DNA of 64,000 nt from Ornithodoros turicata (Eukaryota > Arthropoda > Arachnida > Ixodida > Argasidae): contig NC_088210.1 of the NCBI RefSeq assembly GCF_037126465.1, forward strand, positions 17,199,511-17,263,510, given 5' to 3'. Shown one piece after another: positions 34,601-47,505 of this stretch. The number at the start of each line of letters is the position of its first letter. The stretch's first letter is position 1. The position numbers were made by a program, and so were the translations under genes. The notes beneath the pieces were generated by a model that did not search any database, was not told where the DNA came from, and saw only the letters and a list, made by a program, of their open reading frames with translations.

Positions 34601-37600
34601 GAATGTGAAGACGCATGTTACACAATTGCAAAAGAGACAGAGATACAGAGAGAAACAAGTAAAAAAACAAACTGAAAGGATCTCTCTCACCCAAGGTTTT
34701 GAGCCTAGCATTTACCTTGGTGACTTTTACCTTAACTTGTTTATTTTATTTCGTTGATTTTACTAATTAACTATAAGCTTTTTCCATTAATTTGATTAAC
34801 TGAACCCTACACCAAACTGCAACACAAAAACATTGCATGAAATTTCTTTTAAGTGTCACCCACATAAGTGATCTAAAAGACATAAATTCTACTTGCAAAA
34901 CAAACTGCAAGGAATGGAAAATACGATAATGACCATAAACACATAGTTTTCGCTAAGTTCTAAAATGAAGTGAGACCTTAAGGCAGCAATAAAATGCTAA
35001 AATTTCTCCTTGTGCAGAGAAAGATGTTGTTACCTTGATACCAATACAAAAGGAACGGGATTCATCCGTTGCATTGTGTATGATTTAGAGTAGAGCATGG
35101 ATTTTCATGCAAATACGTGTTTTTTTCTCAACGTGGTTTCATATCTGGACGATAAAAAAACACTTTTGGTCTCGGTTTGGGACCGATCAGAAGGGCTCTA
35201 TGGCGCATATAAATGCATGTCTTTTGCAAATTTCGCACGAAAGTGCATGAAAAGTGCATATTTTGCCATATTTTCGAGCACGAGAACTTACTTCTTCCTT
35301 TTGCATTGACTTCCCCTTCGCCAAATTACCGTTAACACTGGCGGCGTTCGCATTTTAACCAGCACGATGCAATGCCGAACGCAAAGCCATGGCAAAACAA
35401 GCCTGAGCATGGGCAACACGAAAAACACAAACATACATATATGTTCGTGTTTTTCATGTTGCCCGTGCTCGGGCTTGTTTCGTAACGGGTTTCGTCCACC
35501 AGTTGGCCTGCGTTCACGCTATTTTATCAATCATGAACGCAAGTATTCTTTGTTGTGCGCTGCAGAACAAAGGTGGCCTTATTTTACAATGTGCCCCCAA
35601 ATAAAATGCCAAAATTTTGTCAAAGATTCATTTGGTGCATTGCTTTTGTACCAAGAGCAACAAAAAACATTGCATATATTGAGGATTTTTCCTGCATACT
35701 TCGAAAATTTTCAGTGCATAGTTGCACGCACATCTCGGGAGTTCTTAGCGCACATTTATCCGCACTCTAGAGATAATACACTTCCAACTTTAGTGCCCCG
35801 TTAACACTGCATGTTTCCAGATTCACATGTCTTACCGGGAAGATCCTTTACTGAGACCGTCCTGAAAAAATCTGGGAGATCCCGCGCACACACAAACCGA
35901 TGTCCATTTGGCTTTGCAGACCTGTTTGCAACTCGTGCTGCAAGCATATTGGGACCTAGTATTCGGAAGGTTATTTATTAGGAGCACTGACCAATGCAAC
36001 GAGGCAACTCTACAGCATACCTAATCCGGCAGATGCTGTGCATAATGTTTTCTCTTCAATTTCCTTCCTCAGATGGGAAGCAAACTCTTCTGGATGGCAC
36101 TGAAGTTCATGCAGAAGCTTCGACACATCTGCATACAGCTCATCACAGCTAATGGCTTCAATGTCCAATGTATAGCTGCAAGGAACCTTACTTATAGCTA
36201 AACTGCAACAGCCCCTGCAGATCTGCCTCTGACAGTAGAATATATGCAGAACCACAACTTTTCATTAACTTATAATCCATTAATTTGCATTTAGAGGACC
36301 GACCTTGCAACAATGCCGTAAAGCATTTTCGATACTTCGTCGTAACCCTCGAAGTCGTACGGTATCGTGCGCAGACTCGGACACAACTTCCGCGCCTGAC
36401 CCAGAAACATGCCGCTTCGAACTCCAGCCTTCCGCGCTTCGTAGCTGCAACTGGCCACCTCGGATCTAGAGTCCTCTTTCACGACCGCGTTCCCAGCAGG
36501 ATATTTACTGTCGTAGCTCTTTGCGTGGCAGACTGCTACTGGTGTCCCTGTAAGCGGGTGTAAGTGGGCTGTAAGTGGGGGTAATAAGCAAGCATCGGAG
36601 GACATCGCTAGCAGTGTGCTTTTCAAAAACTTTGCGAGAGGCAATGCCAGTAGTAGCATGTACCAGCTGAAAAGAAAACGTGCGCAAGACAATTACCTTT
36701 AAGTTCGGGTCGTGTACGGAGACCAACTGAGACGAAGAAGCAGTCCATGTCAATGTGCATCAGCACTGTATCTTGGGAATCGTACAGCTCTCTTACAGGA
36801 CCGCTTCTAAGTCTCTCTCCCAACCTCTTGGCACCTTCGAAAACCCCACTGCTGTTGGACCGTAACTCTTCCACGTACTCTCGCAGCTTAATGCTAGCCG
36901 TCGAAATGTGGTGCAACCTAGACCTGCTGTAGAACTGTTCGAGAAAATTCGGATCGCCCGAATTGTGTGACCGAGCGTGACCCGCCGATGTATTTTCACT
37001 GCACAGGATGTTGTGATGTGCAGAACTGTCCTTTTCATTTTGTACCGTGATTTTGTCATCCTCTCTCGCTTCTGCTTTGATGCCTGATCTTTGATCTGCC
37101 TCAAGAGCGCTTCCCTGCACGACACTTTCAATCCTTTGTTGTCCGCCTTTCAACGAAGGCGAAAAGAGGAGGTACTGCGACACAGGGAGGAGTTTTCCAG
37201 CTGCAACACTGGAATCACACAGTGCGCTCACAAATGGGTCGTCGTGCAACTATCACACATTCCAAAGAAATGTAAAGTAATCATGATTCACCTGTCTGAG
37301 ATCCACTTTGGAGAAACAACTTGATCTCTCAGTTCTTTCTGCTTAGCTTGGGAAAGGCTAGAAGCTATCACGTAACAATTGGGCTTTCGCTGATAATAGT
37401 GTTGATAGGTTCCTCCATTATTCGACATGATTCGCTTTATCGTTTCAGCAGAAGGGTCTGTGTTGAAAAAAAAAAAAAAAGTTATGCGAAACCAAATGTT
37501 TGCAGGTAGTTCAGGAGGAGCTGAAAATTTACCTGTGTATCCATTCACAAATACAGATATGCCATCAAAAATGCCAGTCCTAGAGCTTTCATGAGCTTCG

Positions 37601-37806
37601 TTTTCTACACCTCTTTGAAACTGGTCCTCTAGCTTTCGTATCTTCGCAGACATATATCCTCCCTAAAGAAACATTAAAGCGAGATAAGCTACACGGTCCC
37701 ACCACTATAAATTGCTGGTATTTGCTGTATGTCACAAAGAACAGCGTACATATGCCTCGAATCCTGTTTGTCCGAATCGTCTTTGGTTTTTCTGTCTTCC
37801 CCTCAT
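31621..37806 (-). CDS. REV1: DNA repair protein REV1 (deoxycytidyl transferase)
   Basis: Fifteen exons on the minus strand: 37750-37806, 37533-37662, 37292-37457, 36697-37208, 36304-36547, 36021-36175, 35836-35955, 34378-34598, 34128-34229, 33877-34050, 33282-33548, 32181-32275, 32016-32100, 31810-31942 and 31621-31751. They total 2592 nt, exactly 863 codons plus stop; human REV1 has about 1251. Order: N-terminus with GGYMSAKIRKLEDQF, BRCT at about 45-125, the dCTP-selecting SRLHHIS loop (R215), Y-family catalytic residues D271 (HIDMDCFF) and D381/E382 (SCDE), little-finger region to about 630, at least one ubiquitin-binding motif (about 713-735, ALPEFSE/IDQSVLESLPEEI) and the C-terminal partner-binding domain (LRQLLKEWIHS ... 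NLEKVDHLLKF). It inserts dCMP opposite lesions and scaffolds other translesion polymerases. The last intron is only 58 bp. Confidence 0.95.
32550..32640. repeat. Probable dispersed repeat fragment in REV1 intron 11
   Basis: GATGCTGATGATGATTGAGG followed by GTCGCCAGGGGCGACACCCT, a compact GC-rich block unlike the A/T-rich intron around it. I recall similar blocks in tick intergenic DNA, but no second copy was seen in this window. Confidence 0.35.
33615..33850. repeat. Degenerate AT-rich tandem array in REV1 intron 10
   Basis: Repeated blocks of AATTATGTCTAATTATGTTA and variants with CTGAATTTCAAA inserts, in units of roughly 25-30 bases. The array lies just before (in gene sense, after) the exon at 33877-34050. 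Confidence 0.85.
34982..35800. mobile_element. TTAA-flanked non-autonomous element in REV1 intron 7
   Basis: TTAA at 34978-34981 and 35801-35804. The ends (GGCAGCAATAAAATGC and AACTTTAGTGCCCCG) are imperfect inverted repeats of the AGGGGCACTAAA type. A central hairpin at about 35395-35475 pairs GGGCAACACGAAAAACAC with GTGTTTTTCATGTTGCCC. No transposase frame. Confidence 0.65.
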
Positions 37807-39379
37807 TCTCGTCAATATCCTTCAATATCTCTTCGAAATGAGGTACAAGAGATTTCTCAACGTTGAACAATGTCACCATTTGCGTAGCATGTCCAAATGT
37901 GTTCACGCGGATATATGGTTTCCCAGTGATCTGTCAAAGATCAAAGCGAAACTCGCGAAACCACGAAAACACAGGGCGCCGCCATATTAGTTTGACGTCA
38001 CACGTAGCAGTGGAGTACCCTCTAGCGAGAAAAGGCGATAACTTTGCTCATGCGCGAAAACAGTAAACGCCGGGCAATGATTTTGAATTAAATTATTTTT
38101 CCTGATACACCATAGAAAAACTAAATGTTATATAAACGGAATATATCTGTGATAATGGTGGTGGGTGGTGGTGGTGGTGGAATGGTGCGTACTGGGCCGA
38201 CTTCTATGGGAACTGTGCCGACATATGTCTGAAAGCGTCTGAGGAAAACGAGCGAGTGGTGGTGGTTGTGAAAGGACATTTCGGCTATGGATGAAGTAAC
38301 TGCAAATGTTACCGTCCTGGTATGTACTGGGGTAGGCAGTCCGACTTTGTCGCGACTTACATCCCCATTCTTTTTCTATATCACATCACCAGAAACCAGA
38401 AAAGAGCACGGTGCAAGGAGATGGGGGAGAAGGGTCAATGTGACGTTTCCCGCTCAGACGCCTATGGACAAGGGGCCGAGTTCATGCCCCCTCTCCAACT
38501 CTGCGTCCTGGGCTGGCTTAATGGGGAACTTCACCGACATCCGCCTGGACAGTCTGAGCGACATCGCCACGAAATGTTCCGTAAAAGAAAACAAAAACTG
38601 CTCACGACGCAGAAGCCCTGGCAGACGACAGCGTCTGTTTCTGTCGTCTGCAACGGGATATCTGCCTCGATGCCAATACACACACGGGATATCTTGTGGC
38701 CAGGGAAAGGTAACGGAAACGATATTATTCCACAAATATATCAGGCAACGGTAACAGAAACGGCCGGATATCGCACGCTCAGGATACCTGAAACAGAAAC
38801 TAAAATAATTTAGGAGAATATTTCGGGTACTGCATGACCCAAATTATTAGTCCTTTGCCATTACAGTCCCCGCATTTAGAATAAATTTATGGAATGAAGC
38901 GAGGAGCATATATAAGTAAGTATGAGAATATGGTAAACACAAGAAGTATAGTTCTTATATGCTTATGGTAAGTTGCAAGTGTAAGCAACATTTGTGAAAA
39001 CCCCGTTCATATGAAACCTCGTACAATATTTTTGCGTACGTGAAGGATAGCGTGGCGGTTCTGCGCAAAGCTGTGCTTGTATCTTGCGCGTGCGCAGTAC
39101 CACCAGGCTATCCATTACGTACGCAAAAGCGACATGTTTTCCTAAAACTCACTAACATGTTCGCACGCGTACAATAACGCAGGGATGAACATTGCAGTGT
39201 ATTCATATTCGCTCAGGGATCGCTGATCATAATTCGCTCCAGGAGGTGGTCGCTATCGGTGCCTGGTGCAGCACAAAAGAAAACGAACCAGGTGTGACCC
39301 GCGCGTGCCTCTTTCCTGTGTATCCACGTGTTTGCTGTTCATTCGAACATCAACGCACCTTGCACCAACGGATGTACAT
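37807..39379. other. Region between the divergent REV1 and mucin-GH18 start codons
   Basis: No coding exon supported. The REV1 promoter probably lies in the first 200 bases, where a GCCGCCATATT block and a TGACGTCA CRE-like palindrome (37993-38000) occur. Further right are SINE pieces on the minus strand (38155-38245, about 38495-38560) and a hairpin MITE (39030-39160). Confidence 0.5.
39030..39160. mobile_element. GTACG hairpin MITE, family E, copy 1
   Basis: Inverted arms TTTTTGCGTACGTGAAGGATAG and CTATCCATTACGTACGCAAAA around a CGCAAAGCTGTGCTTG loop. Related to 59151-59324. Confidence 0.7.
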
Positions 39380-42300
39380 ATGTCCCCGAAGAAACGCAGC
39401 TCATCAAAAGGTTTGTGGCCTACTCCAGTGTTCCCGCTCACTTGATTGATCTACACTACGAGTAGATCTTGTCTGTTCATAGAGGTGACCATATTATTCA
39501 GATATGTTCTTGAAAACATCCGAACCGATAAGAAAGTAAGTAAACAAGTATATTATTGTCCGAGAGAGCTCCAACATGCGAGCGAGTTGGTTTGGATCAA
39601 ACTGTCGTACGGCATTGCCCCGGAAAAAAGAAAGAAAAAAAAAAGAAAGAAAGAAGACAACGAAACCTTTATTTCCAGTGCCATCTGTCTGTACATACCT
39701 CTCCTGCTTCTGATCAGCGCATGTATGCCACTGTTTTTCATCATAATTCCTCGTTCAAAAGCATTCCGTAATGGTGAGTTTAAACACTCGACTTCCAGCA
39801 AGCCCGCGTGGATTGATGCTCCGCCATTTTTCTTGCAGTGGCCGAGATTACAACTGTTGGTGAGTACGAATTATACCTCGCTGTTCGTGACACACCGGGG
39901 ATCTGAGCATGACCGAAGCTTGAGCACACCATATACACGTTGGGGAAGAATAGGGGCAGCGAAGACGGGCATGGGGCTCTTGGCGAGAGACATACTCGAC
40001 AAAACGCAAGACGCGTTGTGCTTCGCGTTTTTTAAACATGACTGAAGAAATTATTTTTAATTTCTCCATTCAATTTTTCGTTTCCAGAGACTAAGGAGAT
40101 TAACGCTACATGTGGGCTTGGGTTGCACTAGAGCCGAAGCGCTAGACGCTGATCAATTGCACTTCCTTGTGTAATTTATTTTGTGGCCATGCAGAACACC
40201 ATATTGCAAAGAAAATGTGGACATCTGTTGCTTATCAATTCAGCTTTTGGTGGTGAAGATTCAAACCCAACGTCATACTCCTTTGTGTCAGGAACGTGAT
40301 GCATATAAGCACCATTTTACTCAAAAATACAAGTTCCGAATGAGTGAAGCACCATCAAGTGGCGTACCATTGTCTGTCCCTCTCCCAGTTGCGGATCCAG
40401 GTGAGGGGGCGGCTGGCCGATCGACCCCCCTTAATCCCCCCCCCCCCAAAAAAAAGGGAGGTTCTAGATTTGGTTCTTCCCTGCCCTGCACAGTCCAGTC
40501 CATGCAGACCAAGGGCCAGTTACTTAACTGGTATACGCATTCGTTTTCCTTGTATCTCCCATATAGTTTATGGAACTGCACAGGACGACACCAAACTAGA
40601 CCATGAAGGTATCAGCATCCCACTGCGGTCACATGGACTCTTCGAACGTGAGAGTGTTCGTCATAAGGGCAAGAGTGTCAACACTTCTCGTATTCGTAGT
40701 TCACATACTGTGGCCAAATCTCTACCCAGCATTATTCCCACCGTGCACCAGGGCGACAAAGAACCAGTGCATAGACCAAGTCACTCGAGCAGGCGCCACC
40801 AGCGTCATCGATGGAATAAAACTCCCCGCGCCACCACGACCACGATAACCAGCATGCGGAATCTACATAGGCACGCCAAGGTAATCAGCCGTCGTCGGGG
40901 GAGGAGCTCTTCGTTTCCGAACACAACTATACGTCTAGCAGTCCCCGGTAGCACCGTACGAGAGCACGTCACCGTCTCCACTTCCTATGAAGGAATTAAT
41001 ACGACACAGTTACTAATTTTCGACAATACTTCGACAGCTCTATCGGCAGGAAGAAGTTCGAATTCTGTTACAGGAAGTTACGACATATCGATGTCTGATG
41101 GCATCATCAAAACCATATCCTCTACAACTGCTTTGAAGGACATGATGACCGTGGACTCGATTAGTATTGGGGAATTCCATATCGTGCCGCTGTCGGCCGA
41201 GGTATCTGATGACAGCGTACAGACCAACAGCTCAGCGACCCGTGCTATGAGCAGTCCTGAAGGCGTGACAGCTGAAGAGTCGAGCAGGCACACACCCGAA
41301 CTTGCTACAGGACAAGCTGTACGGGCCACTGAGGACCTCAACAATAGTCAAAACTGGGTAGACCGGAGTCCGGCTCGTGTGAGCGGAGATGCATTTCGCT
41401 TTGACAAGGACCCGGTGACAGACACGAAACTTAATATATCTTCAAGTACGCAAGCCGTGATTGGTGATGAAGGACATTTTGGAAGGAGCACACCTCTTAC
41501 TAACCTCAGTGAGCGAAGTCCGATGACCATTCTGTATGAGAGCGAGTGGAATTACACGGCTAATACCGGAAGTCATGCTGGAGAACAACATAAAACGTTA
41601 TTAGGGAGACACCCACGGGAGAATCTTCGGGATGCCTTGCCTGTTTCGTCGGGCACTAGTTTCATAAATAGCACCAATACCTCTGGCGCTGAGGACGTTA
41701 CTCGAACTATATCCTTACCATCACCGTCGCTGTTTTCGGTTTCGCGCTTGGCTACGTCGCAGCTTACGAATCATCCTCCCGTTCCTAACCCACCAGCGTC
41801 TTCGACTATCCCTAATCGACCGACAGCGCCGTTGAATTTGACGTTGGCCGAACTTTACAACTGGACGACAGCTGCTTCTGAAGGAAACGCTACGCGCAGC
41901 GAATCTGAAGAAAATGTTATAAAAAGTTTCAGCGCCAATATCTTTGACGGCACTGACTGGACTTCATCCTCAAGGATTTCTAGTACGAACCAATCAAGTT
42001 GCCAGTCCAATTGCGTATCATTCTCCCCCAGCAGCATTTCACGTTCTGCTTCTTCAGCTTCATTACTCAGTACCTTCAGGGCCTCTCCCAGTACGTCACA
42101 GACTGCATCGCCGCTGTTAGGAAACGCATCAATAGGACTGCGCTCGCAGTCTGCATTATACGCTGCATTTAGCTTCGCAACATCAGAAGCAACATCGCCG
42201 GCGTCATTACAACATCGTACGTTTCCTTCGACGTCGACAATGACGGCTACAACGTCACCGTCCGGAGAGACGCAGGGAAGATCCGAACGTTTTCCAGCTC

Positions 42301-45300
42301 TAGAAACCAGTAGAGAGATTGCATACAGCGATACAACAACGATGTACGCTACCTCTGCCAGTCAGTACTTAAGACAAGGGGCCTCAACGACGGATCGCAG
42401 TTCCACGACGAAAGCTGTGGAGAAGAAGAGAGACATTCCGCTAGGAATACCATTGAATAACACTAACGATGTCGCAGGTAATAATACGGGAGACGATCAT
42501 GGTGTTCGATTTATGCAATTCAATGGCACGAAAGATGCCAACACATCTGACGGTCACTATAATTACTACTACTACTACGACGACGACAATCACACGCATC
42601 ACAACGATACTGTGTACTACTACATTGACAGCGACGGTGCCGATGCTGATGCTTTGCGCACCGATTTGGATGGTTATTCTCAAGAAGCAAGCAGGAGTGA
42701 TGCGAGTTCCTCTAGCCCACGATCGCCAACCCATGGTGTTGTCGACACTGCATCACACGTTGAAGCGAAATCATCGTCGGTGCAACGGAAGGTATCGATA
42801 GCAGCGGATGCATCAAGCTCTGTAAGCCAGAACCTGTTTAGAAAATTGAAGGATTCAACGGGTGGGCCCAATGACACCACATTATCTAGTGCTCCGCCGA
42901 GGAGTACTCATGCACCGCCGCCAGGCAAGAGTTCATTGACGTCTTCTCAAAGCACAGTTGCGTCTATGACAACAGATTATTCGTCAGCTCCAGGAGGAGA
43001 TATATCCGTGTCATCGCTTACAACGCAGACCTTCCGGTCGGTAATGTTATATACTTCAACTCTTTCAACGCAAGTCTTGACCAATACGCCGCCTAGTATT
43101 TCCCAGCAGAAAAAAATGGAGGTGGTGACGTCAACGTCATCTGTTCCACCGTCGTCACCAAGAGGTTCGGTACATTCGGCAACTGAGACCATGTCGTCTG
43201 CGCGATTGAAGACAGCAGCCGTCGAGGGCACAAGGCATAAGACTTTACTGCAAGGCCCACGTATTAATCTCGTGCCACAGTCGACAAGGGGTCCTGTGCC
43301 CCAAAGGTCTGGTCGTCACACATCGACAGCGTTTGAACGCAATGGCGAACTTGCAAGACGCGGACAGCAGACTATGGCTGTTTCTGAGAGAGAAAGGACG
43401 TTGGTAACAGCAATTCCTGTCGAACTTACGCCACAAGGACACACAAGTTTCAAGCCACAGGGTAAGATACAGACACGTTTTCTACTATGGTGCGTACGAT
43501 GTTAATGCAAGAAACGCATATGGGGAATCAAGCGTACTCACCAGTCTCTCTGTGACTACATTCGAGTTGTAGACTTGCCCTACCCCATGTAGTTCAGAGA
43601 CAGATGACAATAACTCACGCTTTTAGCAGGTCACTAAGACCACTCTATATACCACTGCTCAGAAATTACTGCAAAATTGCGTGAATCTGTAAGATTAATG
43701 TGCATGCCGTGTACTCTTCGGTAGTATGTGCAAGGACAAGATGGCACGCAGTGCGGCTGCACAATTCAGAGTGGAATCCCAATGGCAGTTTCAGCACAGA
43801 ACATTTGCCGGAAACAACATCTGCCAGATGCACCTCGAATTTACAACTAACTAGCCTTTCAGGATCTTTTGGTTTCCCGTTGAGTTTGCGTTCCCAAGCA
43901 AATGAGGTCTCCAAACGACCACAAAGCGAAACTATCGAGAGGTCGGCAAAAACTAGCACGCGCAATCGCCGCCATTTTCCTCGATTTCTGACTATTCCTA
44001 CGAGATACACGAACTGCGGCGCATTCCTCGTTCTCTATGAACGACAGTTCCGTTATGTTGACGTTATAGCTTATTAATCCTTCTTTTTTTTCTTATGGAT
44101 GCAGGTCGAGCTCTTCCCCAGGCGCCATCTCTGTTCTGTACCTTACCTTCCACATACAAAGGACCATACCCTGTCCATTTGTGCGACAGAATCCTTATCA
44201 AAGATCTTATCCTGTTTGATCAAAGACACGTCAAGTTATCTGTGCGGTCGTACGGTAGCGTATTCCGTCGGTTTCTAGAGTTTCTGAAACGCAACTTCGC
44301 GTTGCTTCTCATTCGTCTCTTGCAGATGTGCACTTGAGCCTGAAGCGCCTCCGGGAGAGCGTATCTTTTAAAATACTGGGTCTACTTGCATCTAATACAA
44401 TTGAAGCGTTTCGCATGCAAAATCCATCCCGGGATAATTTCGTGGACGCGTTGGAACGGCTGCTCCTTCGCATCACTTTGGACGGGCTCTGCTTTGACCT
44501 GGATGCCGTTACGAGAGCTAGTCTTGCCGATTACAGGCATATACTCAAAGTAAGCGATAGCCAGTACTAATGTCCCCCTCAGCTTCTAATAGCTAAGGCT
44601 AACTGTTTACAGGATATCCGTGTGAAATTATACGACAAGCTACTCTGCACTGTCTTCAGCTACATGGCACGCGTGAAACTTCCTTCGAAGCACCTTATTT
44701 CATTGCTTAGGTATGGCAGTTCACGTTCTTTGGTCCTCCTTTTGTTGTTGCCATACGCTGTCTCATGTGGTCACGTCGCAGGTTATTCAATACATCCATC
44801 ATTCACCAGGACTATCGGCTCATATCACCTATGGAAGCAACCGTTCCAAATCCTCTGCGGCGCAATGAGTCGACAAAGTTCTCATTGGTAAATACTTTGT
44901 GCTGCAGCACTCAAACAAACAGCAGTGTTGTCTACTGTCTTTGTACCCCGGCAGACTGCGGCACTGCGCATGTCGGTCGAAATCCGTGGTCCCTCGAGAC
45001 GAAAGAGTATCTGTCTGCCGTTGTCACTGCGGGGAACGCAGTATGACCTCCTTCTTCCCAAAGAGAGTCGTGATATCGGCGCCATCGCTCGCTTCGTGAA
45101 AACACCTGTCAGTGCCGATGCGGTGAGCATATTGCATGGGGGTCTATGTGCGTTTTTGAGACTGCTTCAATGTCGTCACTGATGCGGCAGATCTGCACAA
45201 GATACAAGCATTGGCCCAGGGTCTACGACAACGCAACGGGGTCCTGGTATATTTCAGAGGGCACCAAATGGATTGGATTCGACGATGCCGCCTCTTTGAA

Positions 45301-46151
45301 ACGGAAGGTGTGTTACGTCCTTCATTGTCTCCTCTGTCGAATTGCAACGGGTACCTTTAAGGGGGTTGCGACAGGTCAGGAGGGGGTACACGCAATGAGG
45401 GTAACAGAAGCGGAGACAGAGGGTACCGCGAATACCGAAACTCTGACATCACAGCCCTCGCCGCCGCCAGTCAGGTAGCGCGCCAGGAGTCACGTGCATA
45501 CGGCTGCCAATGGGAACCGGCGAAACTCTGAGCTCTGTGACGTCTGCGCTTTGCTCGGGAGTGTGTTCGGGGGCTTGTATCCCGTTACGTACGATACGAA
45601 GAATAATAATTCGTTTTTCCCTCAGTAATCTCGCGTGCACGCCCATGATGTCTATGAAAGTGTCCCAATCCCTTTAAAGGGAAGTGGACGGTGATGTTTG
45701 GTATAGGTGTGGCCAGCAGGGGGCATGCGGTCCCTCTAGATCCACTACCAAACACAGAAAACATGCGAGCAGTCCTCTGTAGCCGTTATTGGGGTGCTCC
45801 CTCTACAACTGTAACCACATAATTGGGCAGAGTTGTCCCATCGCATATGATGTCATGACGTCTGGGAGGGTATGTCAGAAATGTCCGTGGTACATTTGAA
45901 ACTGGTAGCTCTGTCACCGTGGAACTTGATTAGCATTAACGTGTATTAAGCAGTATACTCTGCACGTGTAGGTGCCGGCACTACTGGAAAGGTTCCGACC
46001 GGACTGCGTGTTCTTAGATGATGTGCATCTGGACGACCCCAATGGCAGGTGTGCCAGCGGAGCCTTCCCGCAGACGACCGCTGTCCTTGGTATTTTCAAC
46101 GAAACGTTACGAAGCATGAAGTCTTACTCCCCTTGGAATAAATTTGCATAG
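39380..46151 (+). CDS. Type II membrane mucin with degenerate GH18 (chitinase-like) domain
   Basis: Twelve exons: 39380-39410, 39502-39535, 39679-39773, 39839-39859, 40567-43461, 44105-44254, 44326-44549, 44613-44710, 44782-44887, 44955-45122, 45191-45307 and 45972-46151. They total 4119 nt, or 1372 residues, with every phase matching. A short basic tail (MSPKKRSSSK) precedes one membrane segment at about 23-46 (AICLYIPLLLLISACMPLFF), giving type II topology. The single 2.9-kb exon encodes a Ser/Thr-rich stalk (61-1025) with many NxT/S sites, likely heavily glycosylated. Residues 1026-1372 follow a GH18 barrel: SLFCTLPSTY, KILGLLA, LDGLCFDLDAV, WYISEGTKWIGFDDAASLKRK and FLDDVHLDDPNGRC. The catalytic DxxDxDxE is DGLCFDLD (1128-1135), lacking the general-acid Glu, so it is probably a non-enzymatic glycan binder. 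The N-terminal exons are less certain than the rest. Confidence 0.8.
40375..40500. repeat. C/A-rich repeat fragment inside the mucin-GH18 gene
   Basis: TTGCGGATCCAGGTGAGGGG, then C-rich and A-rich runs. It resembles the GGATC...GATCC fragment near 19572-19691 and is treated as a transposon relic within the intron before the stalk exon. Confidence 0.4.
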
Positions 46152-47505
46152 TATTTGTTTGCTTGTACTGCCTCCAACATGAGATACAGGATGTACGTAA
46201 CGTAACCCCTAGTCTGAGGAAACACGGAAAGCAAATGAAAACCAAACACAGAGAACGGGCTCAAAACCAGTAAGGGGCATTACTATGTTCATGAGACGCA
46301 GCATACGAAGCATAGATACGCACATATCCAGCAAGAACCAATCTCGCTTCAAAGCAGGATGAGTAGGGATTGCTGATGGTTTAAAAAACAGGGCTTGATC
46401 ACAGACAACAATGACTTGCAACAAATGGCTTTTGCGGTGGACGAATGGGCGACTAGATGACACCGCTGTTAGTAATGTGGAGTGGAGAGAGTAAAGCTCG
46501 GTGTCCTCTATGGGCGTCTCTTTGAATTAATCCGCTCGCACAAAGAGAGTGTCCGCTTGAACCTTTGATTATGAGTCACACGCACGATATCCACCAGTAT
46601 GCATCGCCGGCTGTTATTCAGAGGGAGAACGACAATAACTGCGACTGTTTCGTCCTTCATTCTTGAGGCGTTCTTACAATTATTTGTGTTATACTATGTA
46701 CCTATATATTGTGTTATTTGCTTTTGTAAAGAACTGCCCTCGAATTATTTCTTGTGATGCTCGAAAACGCGAATTCATCACGCATTCTTATGAATTTTTT
46801 TCAGCGCTTTATACGGCACAATGCTCTTTATTTACGGCTTTATTTTTAAAAAAACGCGAGCAATGGTGTAGAGTGTTGCCCCAATCATCATCACCAAATC
46901 ATCACACCCCAATCATATCCAAAATAAAGTCGTGGTGGTGGTTGTTACATTCTTTTCCGGTTTGCAAAGCTGTTTTGTGGTGTCATCTTTTTCGAATTGG
47001 ACCTCTCATAAGTTTACTTCATGTTGCTCGAAGACTATGCCAAAACGTCCTTTCCCATACAACCATCGACATCCGAAGGACGTCCTGAACTAGTCCCGAT
47101 GTGTTGGTCCATCAAGGACATGAAAGGGATCTCCGCCGAATATAATTGAAGGCCGCGTTGACGTGGCAACTACTAAAAGCAACGATGTCTTTCGGGCGTC
47201 AAACGATGGAGGCTGGTTTTGAACGTAAGTGCATATATGGTTCTAATGAAGACGGCTCAGGCGTAAAAAGAGAGTAATTTGCCAGACACTGTAAAACCCG
47301 CGCCCCTAATCTTCGCAAATTTCGTCATTGATTGAAAAATCCGCAAAAGTTCGCGACTGCATGATGGCTTTCGATGTGTCAGTTCTCGCCGTGTCAATCT
47401 TCGCGCGCCTTTTAAATTCGCGAATTTAAACGGCACGCGAAAATCTCGTGCTAAGGCGTATCACAAACAGAAACCGTGCTCCTCCAAAAACTCAAATGAT
47501 ATAAT

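Noticed and set aside
40390..40401. A possible 12-base mini-exon (TTGCGGATCCAG) with AG and GT flanks in compatible phase
   Set aside because: It lies at the end of a transposon-like GGATCC repeat. The gene reads correctly without it.
40344..40566. Upstream part of the 1053-codon open frame before the stalk exon
   Set aside because: It runs through a C/A-rich repeat. A TATAG acceptor at 40562-40566 in the correct phase joins the stalk to the membrane-segment exons, so this part is intron.
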